This document shows positions 43,301 to 58,300 of a DNA stretch of 64,000 nucleotides, one piece after another. The notes beneath the pieces were generated by a model, which did no database searches, was not told where the DNA came from, and saw only the letters and a list, made by a program, of their open reading frames with translations. The translations under genes and the position numbers were made by a program. The stretch is taken from the NCBI GenBank assembly GCA_002633005.1, contig NMRA01000474.1, positions 126,001 through 190,000 on the forward strand, in the 5' to 3' direction. How positions within the stretch are numbered: the first letter of the stretch is position 1; every line of letters begins with the position of its first letter. The stretch is from Phoronis australis (taxonomy: Eukaryota; Phoronida; Phoronidae).

Positions 43301-46300
43301 ACCAAGGCAATTAATCGCTAAAAAAGATTGACATACAACTGATGGGATGGCCCTAACAGAATACATGGCTTTTTAAACCAACAGGTCAGTTGAGATACAC
43401 TGTCTCATGATTTCTTTCAATACATCATGACAAGCAGTCACAGCATATGAAACCAGAGGGTGTTGCTGAATACCAGGAAGTTACGAAAATAGGCCCAACA
43501 TGGGTGTATTTTCGTAAAATTTTCCTAAAGTACACCCATACGCATATTTTCAGCAACCCGATAAGATTGTTATAAAACACATATGCATTATGTTCTGGTG
43601 TAAAAATTTGTTTGTTTTGACAAGACATTATGTTTTGGGGTCACATTGCAAACTAACGACCATCACTGTGACACTGTGGACAATAACAGTATAATCACAG
43701 CATGAAGGACAACTTTAACAATAACAGTACAACGACAGTTTGAAGGACAACTTAAATGCATTGTGTTTGCTAATGTGAAATAAGTTTGAATGGACAAATA
43801 AAATTCTTTCCAGAGAGATACGACTACATACATTAAAACGGCGTATCAATTTCAAAAAAAAACTAATGTCCGTTTAACAAAAAAACATACAAAAATGTCA
43901 AACCGATTCTTTATCAGTATAAACCAACAGTCCTTACAAAAGTACATTAGGACTGTTCACGTAAACATACAATGAATATAGTGTCCAGGGAATAGTTTAT
44001 GATAACAATTTGCTTTAAAACAGAACCATAAAATACTTGAAAACACCCCCAACCCTCCCTTTTCTGAAAAAAATGCTTAGAAGCATATGCAGATATTTTT
44101 GAAAGACTAGTCCAGTTTCCAAATGTTCGTCTAAGGACTTATTTTCGGTATGTGATATGAAACCAGTCCATGTTGATGAAGATGGAACCAGTCCATGTTG
44201 GTGAGTTTGAAACATTAGTCCACAGATTAACACTGGATTATAACTGACAAGTTTAACATTGGTGCTATCTTATCATTGATGCTCCTATTGAAATCATCCC
44301 AAATCAGCTGAGAGGTGAGCAACCTCTGACCACGACAGAATAGAGATAAATAAGAAATAATATTACAGCATTCACAAAACATGTTGTGGGAGGTCAAGGT
44401 CATACTTTGTGGTAACAATATCTATACTATACTAGACCTGTAAAAAAGAAAAAAACTTTGACCTAGACAACCTCGATGTATTCGTATTAAACATTCTGTT
44501 TTGGCCTACATTTCATACTACCTAGTAATATCTACTAAATGCAGGTTCACACGACAGGCTAAAATGCTAATTTTTTTCAAGGGGGGAAATGTCTGAGAAC
44601 CAACTTTTACTCGAAATTGAATTAAAACATATTTTGGCATTTCTTCAAAATAATGATCCATAGTTCAGTGCTTGAGCATAATAATGGATTACGCAAACCA
44701 CTGTGCAGTCTAAATTCACACTCGACGACCTCTAGATTCACACCAAAATTAGCGTAAAAATTAGATCTTGTAGCGCCCTCTAGTTTTTACACCAAACTTA
44801 AAGGGTAGTTTTCACCAATATTTTGCTTCATTTCCATCACGATTGCTTTAAAGCAAAATTTGATATCAAAGATTTACTCTCTGCGGTACGTTTAAAGTGG
44901 CAACTGAGCGGTCTAGAAACAAAAAGCGACAGCACGATTCATCACATATTTAGCGCGCAATACGACTTAGCCAGTGCTCAGCTCTTAAACAAAGCTGAAA
45001 GTCCATCAGAGAGCTTTTCGCCACTTGGTAAAATGGATGTAAATCTAAAGAATGCCAGGAAAATTCTTGTTCACTACGTAAGCACTAACCAAATAAAATT
45101 GCCTTAGCACATTTAGACAACTGCAAACGGTCACATTTCGTCTCTTTTTACCTTCCTCTAACAACAACGAATCAAATCATCTGCCATTCTCTACCCTTAA
45201 ATTCTGACCTTAATGACGTCATGAAGTGACCCAAATGCCAACCAATGAATGAGCTCAGTGAATGTTTTAGTGCATCAGTTCACCAGTAGGTTAAAAAAAT
45301 GCAAACAATGGAGTGACGAGCAAAAAGTAAAAAATCGAATCATCGAGTGAATAAGTTTATTCGGTCTTCATTTCGGTGCAGTTATATTTGTTGTATTATT
45401 TCTTAAAATTAATGTCTTCATGAGATCGCAGTTTCCATGCGGAGTAATGTTTTAAACGCATTTCGAGTGTGTTATGTATGGCACTTGATTCTGCACTTTC
45501 ACTGAGCGGACTTCCAAATCTATTTAAAGGTTGGTTTATGGACAAAAAATGGCAAACACATTGGAAATTCGTTTTGCCACAAAAATAAGCTATAAAATAG
45601 TTCTATTTAACCTTTCAACACCAAGTAACTGCCGGCCATTTTGTCTCAGAACCCTAAGTAACTTTGCCCGCAAAGGTTGAATTGAGGTGCTTGTTTTCAA
45701 AATTCTGTTGACACTCCATATATCATTGAATTTCAAAGTGTGATTCACCAAACTGTAAAGCACCGAATGAACTTTATCTACAATTTTCACCAAAATTAAA
45801 AAATCTTACTCTCTCAGGTGATGCAGGTAACACCTGTAACACAGGTGCTTGGTCGCCAATTTGCCAATTCAATGTATCTCTTGTAAATAAAAATGATTTA
45901 CGAGCAACAGTATATTGTCACTATTCTTCACTTCCATTTTCTTAATGCATAGTGTTGACTAAAGAGTGTTTACACAGGTTCACAAACAATTATCATCGGA
46001 AGCAGTTCCCGAGTTCTCAACCTCATGCCATGTTGTTTTTGTTGATCATTTACAGATGATAACATGTGATCCAACATATGTGTTCACCTGTAATAAGCTT
46101 ACTAATTTGCCTCAAGAGTAGTCAATGAAGCGCAAGTAACGTTTAATTAGAAAAAATGATTTCGGGACATAATTTCTCCCAACTCCCGAGTCAACAAAGA
46201 AGTGAGTACTGATTTCATACCAACAGAGACATTTTTGATCAAATTTCATATCTTCTTAAAGTATGTCATTATTATTTGTTGAATTAAGGAATTTGGGTGA

Positions 46301-49300
46301 GGAGTTACTTCTTTTCACAACTTGCTGTGTTCATGACCACAGAGGCATGAGGCGACTCGTAGCATTTGTTCTCAACAGTCGTATGCATGTAGATGTGCAA
46401 TTCCCTTGAAAACGAACGTTTTGTCTTCGTTTCCACGTACCGTTCTATCATATGTACACTTCGTTGACTCAATATTACGACGAGTCAGTGAATGAAAGGA
46501 CTGAGGGTACATACTGCTCTATACCTGGCAGGAGATTCAAGTTGAATGATAGCCCTGTAACCTTTGACCTCGGATAAGTAGTAAACAAATATCCACGCGG
46601 TAGTGCGTTTCCAAGGTGGTTCTGCTAAATCTTTTTTCTCACTACAAGGTAAATATTTTGAATTCGATGTTCCCCGAGAATGCAAATATGATATTTTGCT
46701 AGACACGTGAAATATTGTAAAATGGCCAATTTTTGTGAATAAGGTTTGAGAGAACCTTAAAGATGTCCGAGCTAACAAAATCATCTCTATTCCAGGGCTA
46801 AAAGTACGTTTGCAAGATACAACATACCGAGCATGTTGTTACCAAGTGTACACTTTATATTCGCCAAAACTGATTACATAACCTAGCTGTTTTAATTAAA
46901 AGAGTACTAACCGGCTTATTTGGAAAGTGGAGGCAGTTTACGACGTGTGCTCTGGATTCACCACACAGCACACTTGTGAATACTTTATCGATTTTAGTTG
47001 TTTTGAGTGCAATTACATAGATAATGGAAAAGCTGTTGCGAGCTCGATATTCATTTCATAAAAAACATTTGGCCTTCCCACATAAGTTTAACAAATCACG
47101 TGATGTACTGTACCATGTATAAATAAGGTGCGTGAATCTTGTTCTGAAACTTATCAGCAGCGTGTAAGGCGTGGCATAGACATACTTAACTTCATCAACA
47201 TCGAAACGCTCCGCTACCAGGTAGCCACCATAAATTTCAAATTCCTCTCCAGCACTCGCTACATTCCCAACCCCACTCCTCTTATGAGTTCTCCCACGTC
47301 CTCACCTCTGTTCTCCTCAAAATCAACTAAGGATCATTACTTCACAGTCAACAAATTACCCCCCCCCCCCCNNNNNNTTCCCCCCCCCCCCCACACGCTC
47401 TGATGATTCACTGCACAGAGTATAAAAGCTATTTAAGATGATATAATAAACTTTAGAACAGCAATTTGACTTGAGATCACCAAAAACATAATGCACTCAT
47501 TGTTCAACCAATATCTGTAATATTTGTTTGGTAAGCTTCTTGGCTGTTTTCGTAAATTTAGACATACAAGTTTTGGTCCAAGCAGTTTTTAGTAAAAAAA
47601 ACTCACAACAGGGGAGCTGTTTTTGTTAACTTAGATGTAAAAGCCTTGGTCTACACATTTTTTAATAAAATCCTCACTGAGTGCGTGGGGGGATTATTGG
47701 TAAAATGTGGTAGGGGTGAAGTAATGCACCACGGGAATCATGGACGCCCTGGAATATTGGGAAGCCTATTTTGGACACCCTATTTTCGAAATCCTGGATG
47801 AAGCCCTGGTTTGAACTTTGAACTCTGTAAGGGCTAGCATCTGTGATGTAAACCAGTCATACCTTAGTGTGCATTTTGGACAACTTTTCGATAAGGGTAT
47901 TGTTTGACAGGCCACACTGACAAATGTTGAGCTCAGACTGTAACAACTTACAACATCTGGTTTTTGTAAAAAGAACAGACCAAGGTGAAATGTCAGATTT
48001 TCTCATTCCGATTTCTTTACTACATGTTCCAAGGTCACTTTCCATAGTTTGGCTCCTAGAATAAATATACAGTTCTAGAATAAATATACAGTCCGATGCT
48101 TTGCAACAAAGCCTCTCTGTGACTTTTTAAAAAACTTGGTCTGTTGTTACCAAAGATTGTTGTAAGCAAATCAAATTGGAATACAACAGGAGTGGCAGGG
48201 GACTTGAGGAATTTCAACTAAAGGTTATTAATAATTTTCTTTGAACCCCCTCTGGCTGTATCGTATTACCTGGAATAATGGCTATGGCCTTATAGCATGG
48301 GCCATTTGTATTTTCAAGACAAAGTGCTCTGTATGCATAGACATTACATCAAGCGTACCCAGACAGAGAGTGTTTAGTGTTCGCTATTTCTGAATTTATG
48401 ACACGTGCCGTCTTCCTTTTTTATTTCTTTTTATTTTGTATTATTTATTCAATATTTATATAAAATGCTTTTTAGAGAAGTAATATTTCATAACCTTAGC
48501 TATTGCTTAAAATTTCGGTAATGACTTGTTGGTAAAAACAAGAAAGTGGCCTTATATCTGCATTACACTTAAATACAAGCCTTATAGTATGGGCCATTTG
48601 CATTTTTAAGTATTCTGGGAAAAATATTTGGGCCATATGGCCATGGCCTCATATTCAGGTATTATCAAGGTACATTTGTCCAGGAAAGTGTTCCGTAGGT
48701 CACGTTTGTTGCAAAAACGAGATCACGCAAGAACACACGAGTAAGGTCCACTTCCTGACCTTGCTCGCAAAACGGTGACCACAGAAGCAACTGGTTGGTG
48801 AGATTGGACTGTTGAATTGTGGGATAGCAGTCACACACTGTGGGATAAAATTTGTTTCTGTTGCATAAGCAAAGATTTTTCGATTCATGAGTGCCTGGGT
48901 CCACAGGCACTTGAGACTATCTATTCCTCAATCACCCCTGATGTCACTCAATACATAATTAGGTAATGAGTCATAACATCAGTTTGCCTGTGCCTGGGTC
49001 AAGGTAAGGCTACCCTGATCTAATATAGCTAAATAAAGATACCTGCATGTACTTAATGCATGAGTGCAGATACAATTATTGACTTTCAAGTGATGACCAG
49101 ATGATGGTACACAGTAAGTGGACTAGAAGGGTGCAATGTCGTAAAAGTGCACAAAGTTACAGCGTTAATGGGTGTAACCTGTGCTTAGAATGAATCATGA
49201 AGTGCCTGAATCGGTACTCGTGTACGACTACGCAATAGGGTCATACAACAAACATGAAAACACTACAGTAAAATCCCTCCAATTTCGAACAAAAAAAATC

Positions 49301-52300
49301 GCCAAAATTGATGGCATTTTAGTTTTAGTCGGGTCTCGAGGATTAATGAACTATTACTTATTCTCTAACCCACAAAATTCACTTCTAATCTGAGTAAGAA
49401 ACAAATTAGAACTAGTGGACTGAACAAAATGTATTTTTAGAATGGGTGGCTTTGCAGCACTGATAACTATTGCACATGAAGTGCAAATCGCTGGAGGTAG
49501 ATCCAAATGGCAGTTCAGGTGAATTCCAGCCCGTCTTAAAAAGTTTGCTTCAAAAACTTAATGCATCGTACCCGCTGATTCTCGAGTTTATTCATTTAAG
49601 TGTCATGTACGATAACCCCAATAAATCATTCAGTTATTTGAAAACATGGTTTCAACTGTTAACCTTTCAATTAGAGTCACAATCTATTGTTTATGTCAGA
49701 ATCTAATCAATTTTACCACATTACATTAGATTTGGCAATTTACGGCCATAATTTGAGAGTAAAGTCAGAGTCATCAATATCTCACTTTTGAGGCTAATAT
49801 CGGACCCATGCATCTATGTAATTTTTCAAAAATCACACAAAATTCCCCTCGTCAGGTCGTTGCCGCCCTCTCATGTGAGCGAGGGCCGTGAACAAGCGCA
49901 GCGTTTTACTTAGTGGCCAAACTTGGTTCTGTACACACGGGAATCCCCAATGCCGAAAGCAAAACGTGACTTTTTCCAATGTACTCAACTCAACACATTG
50001 CCAACGACATAGGTCATGACACTTTCAGAACAAGTTACGTAGTAACTGAGTATTCACTAGGCAGTTAAAACTGAATACCACAGCAAGTTTTCTAATGACT
50101 GTTATCGGGCAATCCAAACCGAATTCCACTGGAGGAAAATTAGCAGGCTGGCAGGCCTGGGTCAGATACATGATGCACTCAAATGACTGCTGCAGAAATA
50201 ACAAACAGTTTGTTTCTTTTAACAACTGGGGAGGTCGTAACAGGCAGAGTAGAGAAATTACAAAGATTTTTATTCCAGATGGTGATTGCCACTGATAGTG
50301 TACATATCCCCAGAAATTTAGCAGGTCCCGTAATGGAATCTATCTATAGCCTAGCCAGTTTTTCTTGCAGCGCCACCTTCAGGTAGGGCCCAATGCCCAG
50401 GTGTTGCATAGAGTCATTGGGTATAGCAAAGGGAGATAGCCATTCGCTTTCACCATAAAGTAGACTTCTTGATTTCTTGAAACACTAGTTTGTTGAATGA
50501 AAATAACATTTGGATTGAACTTCAGAACTCTGTCATTTACGTCATCCGAGATAACAAGATTCACAAGCCTCAATAGCACACCCAGTGACACTGCGAACAC
50601 AAGGGCACACACAAAGGTCTGTGCAGGGGTGTGTAAACGCTCCTCAACACATAGGGGATGAGTAAAATATCAGTTTGACGAAATTGTCTTGTCGACAAAA
50701 TCAAGTATTTAGACGTTAATTAAGTATGCAATGACTGGTTTAAGCTATCAGCATGTGTCTGTACGCTTAATGACTGCTTCAACAAACTGACTAAAATGGT
50801 AACGTTTTCACTTCATTAGTAGCGAAAACGCCAATTATGTGAAGCCAGTAATGTGAAGCCAGTAATGTGAAGCCAGTAATGTGAAGCCAGTTATATGAAG
50901 CTAGCTATGTGAATGATTACAAGTGCCATATTTGCTGGCTGTTTGCTGGCAGCTGGAGTCACGCCATGCAAATTTATAGTCAAGGGATACAAACACGGGG
51001 GAGGACTGTCTTAATCGTTGCGCAAATCAATTTATCGCAAAGAGTAGACAAGTTTTGAGATCAATTTTCACTTTAAAAGTGATTTGAGTGGTGAAGAAAT
51101 AGGCTAACTGCTGGCACAAGTGACCTCATCGCAGACAGAATATCGGACTGGCTCAAATGCTAGGTGAACCCAGTGAAAAACAACCCATTCCAAAAATGGC
51201 AACTTGTGACTCACTGAGGCTAACGAGGCAGTCACATAAACCATAACAACACACAATACTTTCCGGATCATTACACAACAATTTCTTTATGACTGACATT
51301 CAACACCAATGCATGCATACTGATGCCCCCATGGAATTCTGATACCCTTATTTCCTGATAAAGAGAGCGAAGTGACAGAGAGTAGGCGTGCAAAGTTGAC
51401 TAAAGCCGACACTTTTGCGAGTTCATATTAACACTAACGCGAGATTACATGAGACTTAACGATGACATCACGGGAAGTGGGTCAAAAGCTTGTCATTTGG
51501 CCATTTGCCCATTATGGTAGCAGAGTGTATTCTGTTATTTTCTTCGAGTTTTTAGCCGTTTCGTTCGAAAAATGCCAAACAAGCATTGCTGTTATGGCAA
51601 ATGAAATTCAGATTCGCACTACAATACGTTCTGTACTAATTTCGTCCCGTGTATTTTAAACGGGCGGTAGGCGAAATACGCTCACTGATTAAGTTTTCAC
51701 CTCGTCAAAAATACATTCTACAACTAAAATTATCACCTAAAAAGGCGCTTACCTTCTTCAGTGATTCTTTCTGCTTCTAAACATATCTTCGATGAAGCCT
51801 AGCTATGGGAATTCAGGTGACTTTAGCGAAGAATTCCAACTCCACTTTGTGGTTACTGTTAAATTTGACCGCGGGCACGATAACCACAAAGTATTTCAAC
51901 TGAGTCAGGTGAGTATGAGGCAAAGGCTAGCGCGAGACTGAGCGAAGCACGAGACCTGGCGCGTGACACTTGCAAAATAGCATGAGAAAATATCAAGTGA
52001 AATTTGTAAGACTTGTGTCCCTTGGACTTTTTGTTCGTCAACAGCCGTGATTTCACGGAACTTCCTCAAAATGGCGCCCAGTGAGAGAGAGAAAGTCTGG
52101 CGAACCGCGAGGTTTCCATGGATATGTTCAAGTTATTTGTAGACAAAATTGTGTCCAGAGTTAGGGTATGTGTTAATTATAACTCCATGTGCACACATGC
52201 ATGTTTCATTTGATTTTATTTGCTCTATTTTGAAGTGAGTAACTTTTTATGGGGATACACTATCGCCCCTGTCTGCCTGCAGCATTCAGGCCTAGACCAG

Positions 52301-55300
52301 GCTGAGTTCCAATTTCAGTCCGTTCACAGCTTCGCACAACACAACAAGTTCACATTTTCTTCGTCCATTCAAAGTTATTCCAAAATCCATCCACCATCTC
52401 TTAAGTTGTGTTAACGTTTTAAGCGTAAAATTCACCATAAGAACTCCAGTACTCCAGTAAGATTTAACGTGTGTAGCAAAGACTCTGTGCAAAACAAGAG
52501 CAATATGGCCGGTTTTGCCCCTCTTCCAGTGACATCACATTGACTGACGAGAAACTCGCAAGTGAGCTATTGTGTTCTGTTTGTGACATCACACCACTAG
52601 GAAGTGCTGGGTGCAGAACATCAAAGTTACACAGCCCAAAAAAAAACAGCATAGTTGCACCCCAACTCATTTTAAAACCGGTGGCTCCCTAATTTAAAAG
52701 AAATAAACACCCGCCTGCGTTAATTTTAGCAAACCTCTTGATTTTTTTCAAAAGTATCCAAACCAGCTTGAAGTGAACCATCCATGCCTAAAATGGACTG
52801 CGGTGAAAATTTCTCAAAATTAAATATCTTACTCAAGGTTGGAACTTGTCTCAATTTCTAAAAATAGGCCACATTGGCCGTCCCAAATTCAGGAAATAAG
52901 GGAAGACACCAGAATTACCAACTCAGTAGACTGGACACCCGCTGTTCAAAATTTGAGAAATAAGGCCAAAATCACCTTCGTCAAAAATTCCAGAATGAAG
53001 GAAAATTTATGCAAGAATTTCCGGTGTCTTTCCAAATTGGGGAAATTATACAGTAATTGATTTAACATTGGTTGCAGCCACTGCCGCAAATGAATAATCA
53101 CCAAAGTCGCACACTTTTTGACTCAGGAAAAATATTTAGTCTTTAACAGGACACTGGCATTTTACTTTCCAAACAGTACGCAAAACACATAATGATATCA
53201 GAACTTCCGGGGTCAACATTTTTTTTACAAAATAGTAAAAAAAAATGCTTGCACCAAATACAGCCCACATTGTCTGACCAGAAAACACAACTTTCCCACC
53301 AGAGGATGTCAATCTTTGATAGCTTGCACCTTCCGGTTGTAGTGACAACTTTTACCGGGTTCAAACCCAGTTCACAGAGATGAACTCTGATGAACATTTT
53401 GACATATCGCAACCTCTGAGCTAGTTTTTTTATGAAAACAACTTGAACATTGGACTGTATGATGGAATCACTTGTTTGTCTTAAGCACATTTTTTATTCC
53501 AACGGTTGAGTTTGCACTAGAGCATGTTCCACTCAAAAGACCATGCCTTAATGTTTTCAGGAGTGTCCGTCGGTGTGAAAGCTTAATCCCGTCTAAAATT
53601 GATGTTAAAATCTCAAAAGGGTAAAAGCTGATGAACTGCAAACTCCAGTAACAGTATTTTACTACTAAAGTGAAATTGTACCAATTAAAAACATAACACA
53701 GCGAAAAAAAAAATTATTTCAATTTTTCATGAAAGATATGCGGCCCCGAATGTATGATTTGTCTTGTAAATCCTGTATGAAATTTACTATCAGACAATGT
53801 TTTGAGAAATTATGAGGAACTGAAACAGTGTTAAAAACCTTTGAAAATTGATAAAAGATTACTTCTGTCTGAAAATGGTGGGAGTTTACAGTGTTTCAAT
53901 GAATGGTTTTCAATATAATATCGTTCCAACAAATATATTGGCATGTGTGAAAGAAATATCTTATCTGTTGTAAAATTAAACTGAAATAAACGTTTTCATG
54001 AATAAAGTCAAAATAATGATAAAAAAGATGAAAAAGAGGAAACTGGAAATCACATATCAGGAAATCGACACAAAAAAGAGGAAATCCTCTAAAAAGAGGA
54101 AAATTCCAAGCCCTGAATATCACTATTGAGCACCTGGCAGTTTTGTGACAATTTCTAGAATTTGTGACGATTTCTAGAATTTGTGACGATTTCTAGAATT
54201 TGAGATACAAGGTAAATCCTGCAAAAACTGAATTTTCTTGATTCTGAAATTTGGGATAAGCACAATATTTCTCAAATTTCGGACGTGTTTTCAATCTACA
54301 GAGTGGTTAATTTTGTTGTCTTTCTGGCCATTCTTGAATTTCAGATGAGCAAAATAAGGCCAATAATGAATATTTCTAGTTACAACCTTGAGCAAAATAA
54401 AGCCAATAATGTATATTTCTAGTTACAACCTTGAGCAAAATAAGGCCAATAATGTACATTTCTAGTTACAACCTTGAGCAAAATAAGGCCAATAACGTAT
54501 ATTTCTAGTTACAACCTTGAGCAAAATAATTAACTGGAGAATTTTTACCTTAACGTAGAAAAATCATATCTCAGAAACGGCTGATGGAATTCATATGAAA
54601 CTCATACACTATGGTTTATCCACTCTTCTCCAGGATGCTATTTGGTGGAATTGTTTTTAAAGTGCTCCACTTTGGCACAAGGGGCTACTAAAATGAGAGT
54701 TTTACAATTTTCGAGACAAAAATCCAAAGTTGCCTCAAATGAAAACAAAGTTATTTCCAAAAATTATTAAGAATGTTTTTGAAAATACGTCTTGTAAATC
54801 TGTAACAATGATATTTGGTCGAGTTATTGATACCATTGATTTGCTATCGATGTGCCTTTCTTTTATGTTAAATTTTACCAAAAAGACATGATCACGTGAC
54901 TGAACTAATGACAGGTTATAAAAAGTCAAATCAAATTCTTAAGGCGAGCCGCTTTCTGAAAAAAATTTTCACCGCGTTAAAAAGCATAGTTTTGTAGGTA
55001 ATTAGCTAAATACAAAGACATGTTGATAACTTAACCCCACTTGTGTGGTCTCTTCTTTGCAAACAACAGCCAGTAAGAAATCAACTTTTGCATAAAAATG
55101 CGATTAAATGGAAAACTGCTATTGCTTTTTTACGATACCAAACGCGTCTACGCAAAATGCCTTGCGGTTATTGGGTTTGTGGTATTGTTCATTGACCTCA
55201 ACAGATGTCACCACAAATCAATAAAATATGAAACAATTCCTCAATTACATCCCAGAGCTTATTTGGAAGAGAGTGAGCAGTCCTACGAAAAAATTTCTTG

Positions 55301-58300
55301 ACATCTACCAAACACTAAAAACTTTTTCAAATCAATACGAGAACTGCCAAGTCCTTGGTAATACTGGGATCTTCAATACGTTTTCTAATCAACTAATCCT
55401 CATTTGTCAAGCGAGCGTTTTATTAGCATGGCGAAAACACACCCAAACTGTCACAAAAGACGTTAGGACATCAATCACTGCACAGGAAGTAAGATGTCTA
55501 TTTTCAAATCCATCTGTTTATTACACACAACAACTAGAACATTATGGACACCAATGTCAGAGCTCAATCCTTAACAGATGATAAAAGATCACCATGGCAA
55601 CATAGAAATCCAGTCAACCAACCCTGCTTTAGGATAAAGAGAAGATAGACATCGCCATGGCAACATACAAATCCAGTCAACCAACCCTGCTTTAGGACAA
55701 AGAGAAGATAGACACATCCAAAAATATCAGTGCCACTGTGAATTTGTGGAATTTACCCACAATGCCGTGCATCCACAGCACGTCGAGCACACTAATACTT
55801 CTTTGGCCAGAAATATTCCTCTTGGCAAGGTGTGCGGAAAGGAATTTGGAAGCAGCCAATCACAGCATTACGTAGTGATCGACAAGCGGTTCACACAACT
55901 GTGAGATTGAAAATGTTTCGTCAACAAGTCTTGCGAAGTGGAGTGAATGACTCGAAATCTAATTCCTTCGTGCATGAAAAGACCATGTTCACCTTGCTAA
56001 TCCGCATGGCTCACAGGTGTTGTGGCATGAGCTTCAGATTTGAAATGTTAGTTTCGTAAAATTTTGCTGGTCTGAACACAAACATTAATGCAAGCTACAG
56101 CCAAATTATTTGTCTGCAATTTAAAATAATAGCTAGGTGTGTAACATAACTACTTTCCCTGTCCCGGGTCACTTATCTAGAGACACATTGCCAAATGGAT
56201 AAGCTGTGTTTCCAGTCCCATGGAGCTTAAAGCAATCAAGAAAAGGCTAATAGTCACTTACAGAAGTGCTGCATATTGAGAACCAGTTTCCTCCATTAAA
56301 TAATGGGCAACAAACTGGTTCTCAACATCCGGAATGCCTGTAACTGACTATTGCCAAGACAAGTTTTGGACTCATAAACTGCCATTCCACGCAGTACTTA
56401 CCACCAACAGATGTCGTGACTGGTTGCTGATGCCTTCAGCGTGCACATTCCACGTGAGGGTCCGAGTTTGCGGCGGGGTGGCAAGAATAACGATTATACC
56501 GTGTCTTCCAGCTTCTGGAAGTAGAGATAAGGATCCGTCACTAGCCATACAATGCCACAGCAGCCTGTCACAGCGCTTTTGGTCATAAAGTCTAATTTAC
56601 ACCTGTGACTACTAATCACTTACGATAATTAAAACAGGATTAGATGACATCTTAATAGCAATCTGCTTATAAGCACATATGTCCACCAGTTGATGATCAA
56701 GTTTCAATTTTCATCTAAAAGCATTGCCATCAGAAAAAAAAAACACTAGAGATCAGCAGGTTACCATTACTTTGAACTGTCAAGGTTGTAGTCTAGCACA
56801 GCTCATGGAGCAATCACTTCACGTGTGAGGGACTGCTCACTATTCTGTTGACTGCTACAGGGATCATATTAAAACGAACCTAGTTACTAAAGTCCCACCC
56901 TACCCTAGAACAACTTGCACTAGTGCATGACAATGAACAGCTGATGCGAATATGGCACGCTAAAGAAGACCTGTCAGTTAAGCAACTGAAGCTGATAATT
57001 ACTTTGGCCTGGCCCCGGGTTTGCAGCCACACAGGTGTTAGAGGTGGCGCATGTTACCCTAGAACAACTACCTTGATGTGGTGGAGTAAGTTGTCACAGG
57101 TGGGGTAAGTTGTCACAGGTGGGGTAAGTTGTCACAGGTGGGGTAAGTTACAACAGTTTAAATAGCCTCCACACAGACTCCAAACCTAGCGGCAACTCAT
57201 TCCAGGAGTAACTTGTTCAAAGGTGTTTGTAGACAGCACTTATTGCAAGTCGATTAAGATTATCGAGGTACTTAATAAACAACCTCAACTTAAGTCAAAT
57301 ATCAAAAACTATGTTTTGTCAACCATTAAAAGTATATATTTTCTGAAAGGAGAAATAAAGAGTACTAAAAATATGCTTCTTTCTACAGAGTCTTTACTAC
57401 TGTCACGTGATGTTTTTAGAAAGGTACATTCATAACAACATAACACTCCAGTCTACTTTTACTAAAACTTTTTTAAATGAAAACTTTATGTTGTGTCTCA
57501 AAAACAATGGATTTTGCTTTACAGAAGCATGGAACGCGAAAGCTCCTCAAGAATATCTTTTAAACAATTTCTGACGTAAATACCATCTCGCAACATCTAG
57601 TGCAGAATAAATGACTTTCCCGTGAGGAAATTTCCAGAAAAATTCACAAAATTCACCATTTTTGAAATACATGAGAAGGATAAACCCTGTGGTTACCACA
57701 GACTTTCTAATCTCCTTCCCACTCATGATAAATGCGCTCATGCGCTCACATTCATTTGCTTGAAGTCGCTTAAGGTCAAGGTCACATTTTCCATACAAGT
57801 AAAAGGTACTACGTTTATGTCTTGCCATACCAAATAAGGAGACCTACTTTGCAACGAAGTGGCAAGCAGATGACGTGTTGTTTTTTGAAATTCAAAACTA
57901 CAAGAAAATGCTTTGATATCGACAGAAAAAATCTTTATGAACAAACCTTGAAATTACTTGGAGAGCAGGCTGAATTCTGTTTCTGTGGCAGAGAACCACT
58001 TTCAATAATGCAACTTAGTCTGTTCATCACATTCCAGGCCTCCTTAAAATGCCCAGTATTCGCACACCGAGCAACATACACATAAGACTGCATTCTTCTT
58101 ACAAAAAAATGCCTCGTGTTTTACAAGTTAATTTGGCAACAAATACGAACTAAGTGAATAATCGGAAATTCCTAACGACGTCTTTGAGACATAACCCGCA
58201 AGTCTCAGATCTATAAACTACAATTGGAGGTCCCATGTGTGGCGTTAATGTTTTCTCAAGTGTATGATTCGGCCAGTGACGTTGGTGTAAGAACTAAGTA

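Larger units (their letters stand above)
42626..56401. other. TGFBR3: TGFBR3 intron 3 (~13.8 kb)
   Basis: The largest intron. It holds minisatellites, family D repeats, homopolymer gaps and a CpG-containing patch near 51.9–52.15 kb with ATGGCG-type motifs. Frames at 44823–45107 (plus) and 47128–47403 (plus) have no conserved motif, and I see no supportable nested gene. Confidence 0.6.

Noticed and set aside
47117-47403. TATA-like box followed by a 91-residue plus-strand frame
   Set aside because: The frame runs into a poly-C/N gap, has no recognisable motif, and lies deep in a TGFBR3 intron.
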